DNA of 64,000 nucleotides from Methanolobus mangrovi (lineage in GTDB: Archaea; Halobacteriota; Methanosarcinia; Methanosarcinales; Methanosarcinaceae). The notes beneath the pieces are model-generated. The model was given only the letters and a program-made list of their open reading frames with translations, was not told the origin of the DNA and did no database searches. The stretch spans positions 620,001 to 684,000 of the forward strand of contig NZ_CP133594.1 in assembly GCF_031312535.1 (NCBI RefSeq), in the 5' to 3' direction. Positions 1-8,335 of this stretch are shown here, one piece after another. Numbering within the stretch: the stretch's first letter is position 1; every line of letters begins with the position of its first letter. The translations under genes and the position numbers were made by a program.

Positions 1-326
1 AAATTATACTATGAATCATATTTAATTATGTGTTGTTTGTAGGAGAGTACATATTCATTGTAGTATCTTTTGTCGTATATATCTGGATACTATCATTTTG
101 CTCATAAGACCGAATAGATCTACTAATTTCCACCTTTGAATTCAATTTAAAAAATAAAGGTTAACCTTGAAACTATCAGGTAGTTATGTAGGTAAATCTT
201 GCCTCAAAAAAAGTTAATAAATATTCTGACCTCAATTTTGAAATTATAGACCGACAGTACACTCCACTCGATCTGGCATTTTTTTCTTCCAGAGCAAGCA
301 GGTGAACTTTGATTTTAGGAGATAGT
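1..326. other. Intergenic, no gene seen
   Basis: AT-rich sequence with stop codons in all frames. No convincing coding frame, tRNA or strong hairpin was seen. The only recognisable element is a Shine-Dalgarno-like AGGAGA at about 317-322, which serves the gene starting at 327. Confidence 0.5.
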
Positions 327-851
327 ATGAAGCCCCATCTTCATGTAGAACAAGCCAATTTATCGCATGTTAGTTTCCTTTCCGAGTTCGGGAAAGAATC
401 ATTTATAGATGCATATAAGCTAACCCTTCCTATGGAAGAACTTAGGGCCTATGTGGATGGTGCTTTCTCGGAAAAACTAATCAAACGTGAGATGGAAAGC
501 TCAGAAGCTCTTTATTTAATCTGCAAGAACTCAAAGGGAGTAATATGTGGCTACGCAAAAATTCTGAATTCTGAAGTACCAGATTGTGTCACAGATAACA
601 AGGCAATAGAATTGCAGCGCCTTTATGTTAAGAATGAATCAAGGGGCAAAGGAGTTGGAGGGATTCTATTCGAGAATGGAGAAGCAATTTCTAAGCAAAA
701 AGGCTTCAATGTAGTGTGGTTACGTGTATGGGATGGCAATACTGCTGCTCAGAATATTTACGTGAAGTGGGGATACACATTTTGCGGTAAAGAGTGGTAT
801 GAAGTAGGAAAAGAAAAAAGGAAAGTATTGGTCATGATGAAGCATATTTAA
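327..851 (+). CDS. GNAT family N-acetyltransferase
   Basis: Predicted to transfer the acetyl group of acetyl-CoA to an amine; the substrate cannot be told from sequence. The C-terminal half has the GNAT core: a beta strand ending LQRLYV, then the acetyl-CoA pyrophosphate-binding motif RGKGVGG, an alpha helix, and the late WDGNTAAQNIYVKWGY segment in which an Asn and a Tyr shape the active site. The frame is open from a TTG at 309, but ATG 327 sits just after AGGAGA and is preferred, giving 174 residues, normal for RimI-like single-domain enzymes. It stands alone, about 200 bp before the permease pair and on the same strand. Family assignment is firm, substrate unknown. Confidence 0.85.
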   Translation: MKPHLHVEQANLSHVSFLSEFGKESFIDAYKLTLPMEELRAYVDGAFSEKLIKREMESSEALYLICKNSKGVICGYAKILNSEVPDCVTDNKAIELQRLYVKNESRGKGVGGILFENGEAISKQKGFNVVWLRVWDGNTAAQNIYVKWGYTFCGKEWYEVGKEKRKVLVMMKHI

Positions 852-1053
852 GCAAGTTAGATTGACATATTCTGTCTGTGTATGGATTCTGCAGGTGCTT
901 CACATCATTTCTTTTTCTCCCTATTCTTCACTCATCATCAAGGTAAGATACCATTTGCAGTGGTACGATTATTTTTAGCCGTGTTTGCATAAAATGGTGG
1001 TAACAAGTGACTAATTTTTATAACATGTCATAAAAACATCTTATAGGATTTTG

Positions 1054-2364
1054 ATGACTGAAAACAAATCAATGGGCCTGTTATCAGCTACTTCCATTGG
1101 CGTCGGTGCAATGGTAGGTGCAGGTATCTTCTCAATATTCGGAACAGCAACCCAGATATCCGGTAATGCAGTCTACATATCTTTCATAATCGCAGGAGCT
1201 ATCGCTCTGTTAAGCACATATTCCTATGCTAAGTTGGGAGTAAGATATCCTTCCGCAGGCGGTCCTGTTGAGTTTCTTATTCAGGGTTTCGGTGACGGAA
1301 TATTAAGCGGTGGATTAAATCTCCTTCTCTGGACCGGATATATATTCGGACTTGCACTTTATGCAAAAGGATTTGCCCTTTATGGAATGACCTTTATAGC
1401 TGCTGGCTCCGCGGCGATATGGTCAAATATCTTTGCCACAGCTATAATTATTGTTTTTACAGCTATCAATTTCATAGGTGCAAAGGCTGTAGGCAGGTCA
1501 GAACTGTTCATTGTATCAATAAAAGTAGGGATTCTCCTGCTCTTTGCCATTTCGGGGCTTTTTTTCATCCAGCCTGTAAACCTGTCAATCGCACAATTCC
1601 CAACTACTCCTAATATTCTTTATGGAGCAGGAATCGTATTTCTTGCCTATCAGGGTTTTGGATTAATAACCAATGCTGCAGAGGATATGGATGATCCCGG
1701 GCAGACTCTCCCCAGAGCTCTGTATCTGAGCGTTCTCATCGTCATATGCATTTATGTTCTCGTAAGTTTTGCAGTTATCGGGAATCTATCCATGTCAGAA
1801 ATATCCACCTCAAAGGATTATGCACTGGCAGCAGCTGCAAAGCCTTTTCTGGGTGATATAGGATTCAAAATAATGGCAATAGCTGCCCTATTTTCAACAT
1901 CTTCAGCCATCAATGCATCTCTTTATGGTGGCGCAAATGTAAGTTATCTCATTGCTAAGGAAGGTGAGTTGCCTGAATTCTTTGAGAGGAAAGTCTGGAA
2001 CAGAAGCACCGAGGGTCTGTTCATCACTTCAGGTCTTGTTATTCTGTGTACGAATCTCCTGAACCTTGAAGGAATTGGTATGCTTGCAAGTGCTTCATTA
2101 TTGGTGATATATGTAGCAGTCAATACATCCCACCTGCGTTTGTCCGGGGAAACCGGTGCAAAACGCTATTTGATATATGCATCTTTATTCAGCAGCTTGG
2201 TATTTTTAGGGATTCTCATCTACTATGAACTGCTCCACTCAGTAACAACATTGATCGTATTTGCGGTAGTTATTATATTCTGCTTTATAGTAGAATGGAC
2301 TTATAGAAAATACTCAAGAAGGACATTAAAAACCAGATCAGTATGCGATGGGGCTAATTTATGA
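1054..2364 (+). CDS. APC superfamily amino acid permease (first of tandem pair)
   Basis: Integral membrane transporter of the amino acid-polyamine-organocation superfamily, likely importing an amino acid with proton or sodium. About 12 hydrophobic segments are visible. The N-terminal helix has the family signature around GVGAMVGAGIF, where unwound TM1 binds the substrate carboxylate, and a second conserved stretch LAYQGFGLITNAAEDM in TM6. Length of 436 residues is typical. ATG 1054 is chosen over the in-frame TTG at 1051; TAGGAT lies a few bases upstream. Its last bases overlap the next permease by four (ATGA), so the two are translationally coupled. The pair are clear paralogues. Substrate specificity is not readable. 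Confidence 0.88.
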   Translation: MTENKSMGLLSATSIGVGAMVGAGIFSIFGTATQISGNAVYISFIIAGAIALLSTYSYAKLGVRYPSAGGPVEFLIQGFGDGILSGGLNLLLWTGYIFGLALYAKGFALYGMTFIAAGSAAIWSNIFATAIIIVFTAINFIGAKAVGRSELFIVSIKVGILLLFAISGLFFIQPVNLSIAQFPTTPNILYGAGIVFLAYQGFGLITNAAEDMDDPGQTLPRALYLSVLIVICIYVLVSFAVIGNLSMSEISTSKDYALAAAAKPFLGDIGFKIMAIAALFSTSSAINASLYGGANVSYLIAKEGELPEFFERKVWNRSTEGLFITSGLVILCTNLLNLEGIGMLASASLLVIYVAVNTSHLRLSGETGAKRYLIYASLFSSLVFLGILIYYELLHSVTTLIVFAVVIIFCFIVEWTYRKYSRRTLKTRSVCDGANL

Positions 2365-3662
2365 AAGACGCATCATCTGTAAAATCCATAGGCTACCTCT
2401 CCGCAGTTTCCATAGGTATTGGCGGCATGGTTGGCGGAGGGATATTTGCAGTTCTTGGCCTTGCTGTGAAACTTGGGCAGGGTGGGACTCCTATTGCATT
2501 TGCACTTGCCGGCCTTGTCGCTTTGATAACTTCTTATTCCTATGCAAAATTATCAGTCTGCTATCCTTCCGAAGGTGGAACTGTGGAATTCCTGAATCAG
2601 GCCTTTGGTTCGGGTTTGATTACAGGAGGGCTTAATGTTCTTCTGTGGTTGAGCTATGTTGTAATGCTCTCGCTCTATGCCTACGCTTTTGGAAGCTATG
2701 GTTCCACATTTTTCCCGGATACCATGCAGGCAGTTTTAAGACATGTGCTTACCAGCATTATTATTGTAGCATTGACCATGGTGAATATTATTGGTGCAAA
2801 AGTCGTTGGAAAATCCGAAGAGTGGATAATTGGTTTTAAAATTACTATTCTGCTTATCTTCATTGGAGGCGGTCTATGGAGTTTAAAGTCACAGCCGCTC
2901 CAGCTCATAACAGGGACCAACCCATTTCAGCTTGTAGCCGGGGGCATGATAATTTTCCTGGCTTATGAAGGGTTTGAACTGATCGCAAACACAGCAAAGG
3001 ATGTAAAATATCCTGCTAGGACACTACCCCGTGCATATTATTCAGCCGTTGTCTTTGTTATTGCGCTTTATGTCCTGATAGCCTATGTAACCGTTGGGAA
3101 TGTGTCAACAGACACCATCGTACAGGCTCAGGACTATGCTCTTGCTGTAGCTGCAAAGCCTTTTTTGGGGAATTTTGGTTTCAATTTAATTGCAGTTGCA
3201 GCCCTGTTATCAACAACTTCAGCTATTAACGCAACCTTATACGGTGCTTCACGTGTGAGCTTTATCATAGCCAAAGATGGAGAATTGCCTGAGATACTGG
3301 AAGAAAAGATATGGAATCGTCCAATCGAAGGTCTGCTGATAACTTCATTTTTAACATTGATCGTAGCAAACGTGTTCGATCTGTCCAGTATTTCAATAAT
3401 GGGAAGTGCAGGATTCTTGCTTATATTTGGAGCAGTAAACACTTCTAATGCCCGCCTTCATCAGAAGACCGGAAGCAACAGGTGGATACCCATAACAGGT
3501 GTAATTGTCTGTTCAATTGCATTATTGACCCTGGTCTGGTACACATTGACTAACTCGCCAAAAGATATTCTCATATTGGCTTTGATGCTGGCTTTAGCAT
3601 TCACTATCGAAGCGGTTTACAGAAAGTACACCGGAAGAAGCATAAAAAAGATTCATAGTTGA
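2361..3662 (+). CDS. APC superfamily amino acid permease (second of tandem pair)
   Basis: Second APC permease, 433 residues, starting inside the stop of the previous gene. TM1 carries GIGGMVGGGIFAVLG and TM6 carries LAYEGFELIANTAKDV, matching its neighbour position by position (YQGFGLITNAAEDM there). The change of TM6 motif from YQGFG to YEGFE puts two acidic residues at the substrate site region, so the paralogues may differ in substrate; this is inference. About 12 TM segments, with a basic C-terminus. The pair probably arose by tandem duplication and is co-transcribed. It could function as separate homomeric carriers. Confidence 0.88.
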   Translation: MKDASSVKSIGYLSAVSIGIGGMVGGGIFAVLGLAVKLGQGGTPIAFALAGLVALITSYSYAKLSVCYPSEGGTVEFLNQAFGSGLITGGLNVLLWLSYVVMLSLYAYAFGSYGSTFFPDTMQAVLRHVLTSIIIVALTMVNIIGAKVVGKSEEWIIGFKITILLIFIGGGLWSLKSQPLQLITGTNPFQLVAGGMIIFLAYEGFELIANTAKDVKYPARTLPRAYYSAVVFVIALYVLIAYVTVGNVSTDTIVQAQDYALAVAAKPFLGNFGFNLIAVAALLSTTSAINATLYGASRVSFIIAKDGELPEILEEKIWNRPIEGLLITSFLTLIVANVFDLSSISIMGSAGFLLIFGAVNTSNARLHQKTGSNRWIPITGVIVCSIALLTLVWYTLTNSPKDILILALMLALAFTIEAVYRKYTGRSIKKIHS

Positions 3663-3695
3663 TATGGTTTTAATCAGGTAATGGAATACCAATGT

Positions 3696-5207
3696 TCAGG
3701 TATTTTCAGGCTCAACAGGAATCACAAACGCAAAGGTACTACCCTCTCCCGGCTTGCTCTGTACCCATATATTGCCGTCATGTAGTTCTATATACTTCTT
3801 GACAATTGCAAGCCCTAATCCGGTTCCTTCGTGCTCGCGTGTATTATATTGATCAAGTTGTTTGAACGGCTGGAAGAGTTTGGCAGTATTCTCTTGAGCG
3901 ATTCCTATGCCGTTATCTTTTATGCTGACCTCTATCATATCTTCGGAACGCTTTACACCAATTTTTATGAATCCTTTAGTTGGCGTGAACTTGATAGCAT
4001 TGCCTGTAAGGTTGTAGAGGATCTGTCTGAATTTTGTCCGGTCTGCATTAATGCTCAGGTCAGGATCAATTTTTGTATCCATATCTATAGTTATATCCTT
4101 TTTTGCTGCCAGAGGAGCAATTAACATTCTTACTTCCTCTACAGCATCAGAAACATAGAATGTTTCATAGTGAAGTTCCATTTTGCCTGCTTCTACCTTT
4201 GAGAAATCAAGGATGTCATTGATAAGTTGAAGCAAATGTTTGCTACTTTTTGAAATGTGATCCATGTAATTGTTCTGCTTTTCGTTAAGTTCTCCGGGAA
4301 TCTTTTGAAGCATCAGGTCTGAAAAACCTATTATGGAGTTCAGTGGGGTTCTTAACTCGTGGCTCATTGTAGCAAGGAATTCTGTCTTACTCTGGGTAGT
4401 ATCCTCAGCAGCCTGTTTAGCGGCAATTAATGCTTCTTCCGTCTGCTTTCTTTCTGAAATATCCCGGCATACACAAAAGATCAGTTTTTCGTCCCCAAAC
4501 ATGGAAGCGTTCCCGCTTATCTCCACATCAAGTAAAGTGCCATCCTTACGTCGATGTTTAGTTTCATGGATAACGCCTACACTGTTAGCAAGTCGGGTCA
4601 TTTCCATTAATTGTTCGCGAGTGTATTTAGCATCCCAGTCCCATATATGCAGTTTGAGTGTCTCTTCAAGCGTATAGCCATGCATGTCCGCATATCTCTG
4701 ATTTGCCTCGTAGACCTTAGAATTCTGGTCAAGGATGACAATCCCGTCTGCAGACTGTTCTGTCAAAATACGTCGCTTAGTGATCTCTGCTTTCAGTGCA
4801 TCTTCATTCTTTTTACGTTCAGTTATATCCCTGACAATAGTGCAACTGTACTCATTTCCTTCGTAGCTCATGTAGTTGACTGTGATCTCAACAGGAAAAA
4901 CACGGCCAGATTTTGTACGATGGGTAGCTTCTAATGTGGCTGATCCTTTCTGTTTAACCATCTCAAACTTTTCAGGCCAGAGTTCCTTTGAAATGGTAGG
5001 ATCGACATCATAGACTTTCATGGCCAATAACTCTTCTTGCAAGTATTCTAATAAAGAGCAAGCTGCTTTATTGGCATAGAAGAACTGTCCATCGGACCTT
5101 GCCCAGAAGACAGCGTCGCTTATTGTGTCCAGGGAGAAACTGATGAGTTGCATTTTCTCCATGTTTTCCCTGCACTGATCTTCTTCCATTTTCATAAAAT
5201 CGTCCAT
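3696..5207 (-). CDS. Cytoplasmic PAS-PAS sensor histidine kinase
   Basis: Soluble two-component sensor of 503 residues without membrane segments. Order: PAS domain 1 (about 22-130, ending in a PAC-like DITERKK), PAS domain 2 (about 145-255, ending DISERK), HisKA dimerisation domain with phospho-acceptor His283 in [15 protein letters not shown], then HATPase with N box around NLTGNAIKFT, DNGIGI and [16 protein letters not shown]. All catalytic motifs are intact. Faces away from the upstream permeases (convergent). No response regulator lies nearby, so its partner is unknown. Highly similar in its kinase core to the other kinases of this cluster, suggesting local duplication. Confidence 0.9.
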   Translation of the reverse strand: MDDFMKMEEDQCRENMEKMQLISFSLDTISDAVFWARSDGQFFYANKAACSLLEYLQEELLAMKVYDVDPTISKELWPEKFEMVKQKGSATLEATHRTKSGRVFPVEITVNYMSYEGNEYSCTIVRDITERKKNEDALKAEITKRRILTEQSADGIVILDQNSKVYEANQRYADMHGYTLEETLKLHIWDWDAKYTREQLMEMTRLANSVGVIHETKHRRKDGTLLDVEISGNASMFGDEKLIFCVCRDISERKQTEEALIAAKQAAEDTTQSKTEFLATMSHELRTPLNSIIGFSDLMLQKIPGELNEKQNNYMDHISKSSKHLLQLINDILDFSKVEAGKMELHYETFYVSDAVEEVRMLIAPLAAKKDITIDMDTKIDPDLSINADRTKFRQILYNLTGNAIKFTPTKGFIKIGVKRSEDMIEVSIKDNGIGIAQENTAKLFQPFKQLDQYNTREHEGTGLGLAIVKKYIELHDGNIWVQSKPGEGSTFAFVIPVEPENT

Positions 5208-5505
5208 TTTAGGTTAAAACATGGCGTGCTGCCTGTGTGGTATGTCAGATATGTGTCTTTGTCAAAGTGAAAAATCAGGGTATTTAATAATTATTCATGA
5301 GTTTGTGTTATGAGAATTACACGTTGATCGTGTGGTGATTAATATTCTTGCAAATAATATGATAATTCTAATATATAAATGTGTTTTTGTTGAACAACAA
5401 CATGTTTTAAGAGGATTAGTGGAAATAATTATTTTTATGAAATGAGATCTCTCTAATATCGGTATTGAGTTTACATTTCCTAAAGAAGGTTGCTTGGTTA
5501 TAGGA
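5208..5505. other. Intergenic, AT-rich
   Basis: About 300 bp of very AT-rich DNA between the intact kinase and the kinase remnant. No open frame with coding character, no clear terminator and no RNA gene was recognised. Confidence 0.4.
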
Positions 5506-6002
5506 TCAGTTGTTTTCCATTTTCAGTGGAATAACAAATGTAAAAGTACTTCCTTTACCAGTTTCACTTTCAACCTGAATATTTCCACCATGCAATTCCA
5601 CATATCTCTTTACAATTGCAAGGCCAAGCCCTGTCCCTTCAAATTCACGAGTTAGAAAAGAATCTGCCTGTCTGAAGGGTTTGAATATCTCTTGCAGATA
5701 ATCTTTTGAAATACCAGTTTGAATATTTTCGTATTGCCATTAATTACATTCCTTATTCCTTTCTCTGTACTAACAGCTTCATCCGGTCTTTCAGTTGTTA
5801 ATTCATCCAGGGATTTCAGATAATTGGATTCTTCAGTGCATTTAAGAGAATCCAGGCCACTATTTTGTGCAAAATCTTTCCAGCTTTGATTTGCATAAGA
5901 AATGGTTCCATCTGGTGATAGTATAATGATTCCATTTTCCCAGAGGTCCATTGAATCCGCTTCAAGATTAAAAACAGAAGGATTGTTGATTTTTGAAGAC
6001 AT
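5506..6002 (-). pseudogene. Collapsed PAS histidine kinase remnant
   Basis: Read on the minus strand, ATG 6002 begins a PAS-like domain (LWENGIIILSPDGTISYANQ). After roughly 95 residues the frame passes directly into the C-terminal third of a HATPase domain, but shifted by one frame: the in-frame tail ends at 5652, while the neighbouring frame continues through [10 protein letters not shown], then [18 protein letters not shown] and FTFVIPL to a stop at 5506-5508. The HisKA domain and the N and G1 boxes are absent. A deletion plus frameshift therefore joined the two ends. A start with AGGACATGAT upstream remains, so a short PAS peptide might still be made. Could be a sequencing indel plus deletion, but the missing HisKA argues for true decay. 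Confidence 0.85.
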
Positions 6003-6130
6003 ATCATGTCCTATTATATTATGTGTTTATTTTTATAATAGAGTGTATGTATTATTCACTATAATATATAACTGTTTAGAAATAGTAAAAATTCCAGTCT
6101 TTGTCCTATTAATTATTGGATGCTGGAAGT

Positions 6131-6712
6131 TTAAATCCAGTATCCTTGTACATAAGATCTTGTCTGCTGAACATATGGGGTGATGTACCTGAGTAAAAGG
6201 GGTACAATTACAAGTGTAGCAATTAAATTGCCTATGAACCACCCTTCAAATGTCACAAAAAACTCTGTCCACTGGATGACTCCATTGGTTACTAACATTA
6301 ACGAGCCCCACAAGGCGCCCACTAGATTGTTCAGTACACAGGCAAAGAGAACAAATATTGTCATATCCCTTTTTGTCCGCATTCTGATGTTCACTTTGAA
6401 ATATGCAAAGGCAGCTAGGGGGATAAGTACCTGCCAGAGGTCTGCAAGTGACCATGCCACATTCAATGAAAAAGGTACATCTGCAAGTATTCCGGCTCCG
6501 ATCATACAACCAAGATATGCTGAAAAAGCACCCCATATTCCGTACCAAAGGGCGAATACTATCATGAATGCTACAGCAAAATACATGCTGGAAACTCCTG
6601 GTGCAGGTGATATAGGAGAATTGATAACTGCAAATCTTGATAAAAGTGAATTAACCAGTGCAAGGAACAGCAAAATATTCAAATATCTCGAAAATGACTC
6701 TATATCGGGCAT
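6131..6712 (-). CDS. MASE1-like integral membrane sensor domain protein
   Basis: A 193-residue, almost entirely hydrophobic protein with five to six predicted membrane helices. The pattern (LWYGIWGAFSAYLG, then SLADLWQVLIPLAAF, then GNLIATLVIVPLLLRY) resembles MASE1 sensor domains that usually sit N-terminal to histidine kinases or cyclases. It has a strong ribosome site, GGAGGAGA, seven bases before ATG 6712, so it is likely expressed. It ends without any output domain and is followed 130 bp downstream, same strand, by the broken PAS-kinase remnant. It may be the detached sensor half of that former kinase, or a stand-alone protein; other small membrane families such as ECF-type substrate binders cannot be excluded. 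Confidence 0.55.
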   Translation of the reverse strand: MPDIESFSRYLNILLFLALVNSLLSRFAVINSPISPAPGVSSMYFAVAFMIVFALWYGIWGAFSAYLGCMIGAGILADVPFSLNVAWSLADLWQVLIPLAAFAYFKVNIRMRTKRDMTIFVLFACVLNNLVGALWGSLMLVTNGVIQWTEFFVTFEGWFIGNLIATLVIVPLLLRYITPYVQQTRSYVQGYWI

Positions 6713-6925
6713 GATATCTTCTCCTCCAATTTTGATATATGATGTACTGAATAATTTCTGTCAAAAATCGAATGTCTTCATTGTAAATGTATATATAGTA
6801 TTCTTTTTATTTAATATATTTATTGTATAAAATAAGTCTGATTGATATATATTTATGATTTGTTTTTCCAGGCATATTGCAGTTCGCATAAGGTGGAATT
6901 CGCTATAAAAAGTGATCAAAAGGAT

Positions 6926-8335
6926 ATGGATCCGCTTCGGATAAAAGAATGGTTCAAAAGACCATATTCAGTGACAGTCACTACTCTTTTGATCTTTGTT
7001 CTAGTTTTGTATCAGGCATGGTTGTATACTGGCAACTGGCTTGAAAATATTCTTGTAAATGGCCTTATTCCGGGAGATGTGACATTCATCAAAGCTCTCA
7101 CATTTATCCTTATCCTGTTAACCGCTAATATAGTTCACATGATAATCAGCAGACAGGTAGCTCTTTCAAGAACCGTGGAGGATCAGGAGAACAAACTTCA
7201 TTTATACGAAGCGAAGTTCCAGAGCTTCATTGATAATGTACCTGCTGTTGCTGTCCAGGGTTTTGATTCCAATCATACTGTGCATTACTGGAATCTTGCA
7301 AGTGAAAAAATGTACGGATATTCCAAAAAGGAAGCTATAGGGAAGAAAATGACCGAACTTATAGTCCCGGCTGAAAGCAGGGATGAGTTTGACAGGATCG
7401 TTGTTTCCACACAGGACGAAAACAATTACACTAACACCTTTGAAACAACTTTCCTCAATAAGAATGGAAATGAAGTTCCTGTATTTTCCAGCTACTCCGG
7501 TGTTCCGGTAGCTGAAGACAAATTAGAGATATTTTCTATGGAGATAGACCTTACGGAAAGAAAAAGAATGGAAAAGGCACTAAAGGGGGCGAAAGAACTT
7601 GCTGAGGCTTCAAGCCATGCAAAAAGCAAATTCTTAGCAAGCATGAGCCATGAGATTCGTACTCCTCTCAATTCCATTATAGGGTTTTCTGACATTCTCG
7701 CAAATGAAAGCTTAGAACCTTTAAGTGATAAACAAAAAAGGTATGCTCATAATATATCCACAAGTGGTCATCATTTGCTTGGAATCATAAATGATATACT
7801 TGATATATCTAAAACAGAAGCTGGAAAGATGGAGCTTGAATATGAAAAGATCTCAGTTCCTTCGATAATCAATGATATAGCAGAAAAGATGAGGCCATCA
7901 ACAAATGTCAGGAACATATTGATCGATGTCATTATAGAACAGGAAATCGAAATGGTTGAAGCAGATTCCGGAAAGTTGAAGCAGATTCTTTATAATCTTG
8001 TAGGGAATGCAGTCAAGTTCACTCGAGATAATGGAAATATAATCATCAGGTGCAAGGCTGTTGAAGATATGGTGCACATTGAAGTTGAAGATGATGGTAT
8101 AGGGATTAAAGAACATGACATTAATAAATTATTCAAGCCATTCTCTCAGATAGATGCACCTTCTATGAGTAAGTACAGGGGTACAGGATTGGGTCTGTCC
8201 CTTGTCAAAGAACTGGTCGAACTTCATAGCGGCGATGTCTGGGTAAGGAGCGAATACGGAAAATATAGTATTTTTGGCTTCAGTATTCCCATGCATCAAT
8301 TGGATAATAATAACATCATGCTTTTTTCAGCATGA
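6926..8335 (+). CDS. Membrane-bound PAS sensor histidine kinase
   Basis: Sensor kinase of about 469 residues from ATG 6926. Two N-terminal hydrophobic helices (about 16-34 and 52-72) anchor it with only a short extracytoplasmic loop. Then a PAS domain (about 97-212, ending DLTERKR), HisKA with phospho-acceptor His242 in [15 protein letters not shown], and HATPase with [16 protein letters not shown] and [16 protein letters not shown]. The frame is open back to TTG 6842; GTG 6893 is another option, and AAAAGGAT precedes ATG 6926 closely, so the start is uncertain. Its 3' end overlaps the convergent kinase gene by 20 bp. No response regulator adjoins it. Confidence 0.87.
   Translation: MDPLRIKEWFKRPYSVTVTTLLIFVLVLYQAWLYTGNWLENILVNGLIPGDVTFIKALTFILILLTANIVHMIISRQVALSRTVEDQENKLHLYEAKFQSFIDNVPAVAVQGFDSNHTVHYWNLASEKMYGYSKKEAIGKKMTELIVPAESRDEFDRIVVSTQDENNYTNTFETTFLNKNGNEVPVFSSYSGVPVAEDKLEIFSMEIDLTERKRMEKALKGAKELAEASSHAKSKFLASMSHEIRTPLNSIIGFSDILANESLEPLSDKQKRYAHNISTSGHHLLGIINDILDISKTEAGKMELEYEKISVPSIINDIAEKMRPSTNVRNILIDVIIEQEIEMVEADSGKLKQILYNLVGNAVKFTRDNGNIIIRCKAVEDMVHIEVEDDGIGIKEHDINKLFKPFSQIDAPSMSKYRGTGLGLSLVKELVELHSGDVWVRSEYGKYSIFGFSIPMHQLDNNNIMLFSA

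Noticed and set aside
1380-1568. Antisense and alternate-frame ORFs inside the first permease
   Set aside because: They overlap a strongly supported coding frame, lack ribosome sites and show no recognisable motifs; the same holds for most short overlapping frames across the window.
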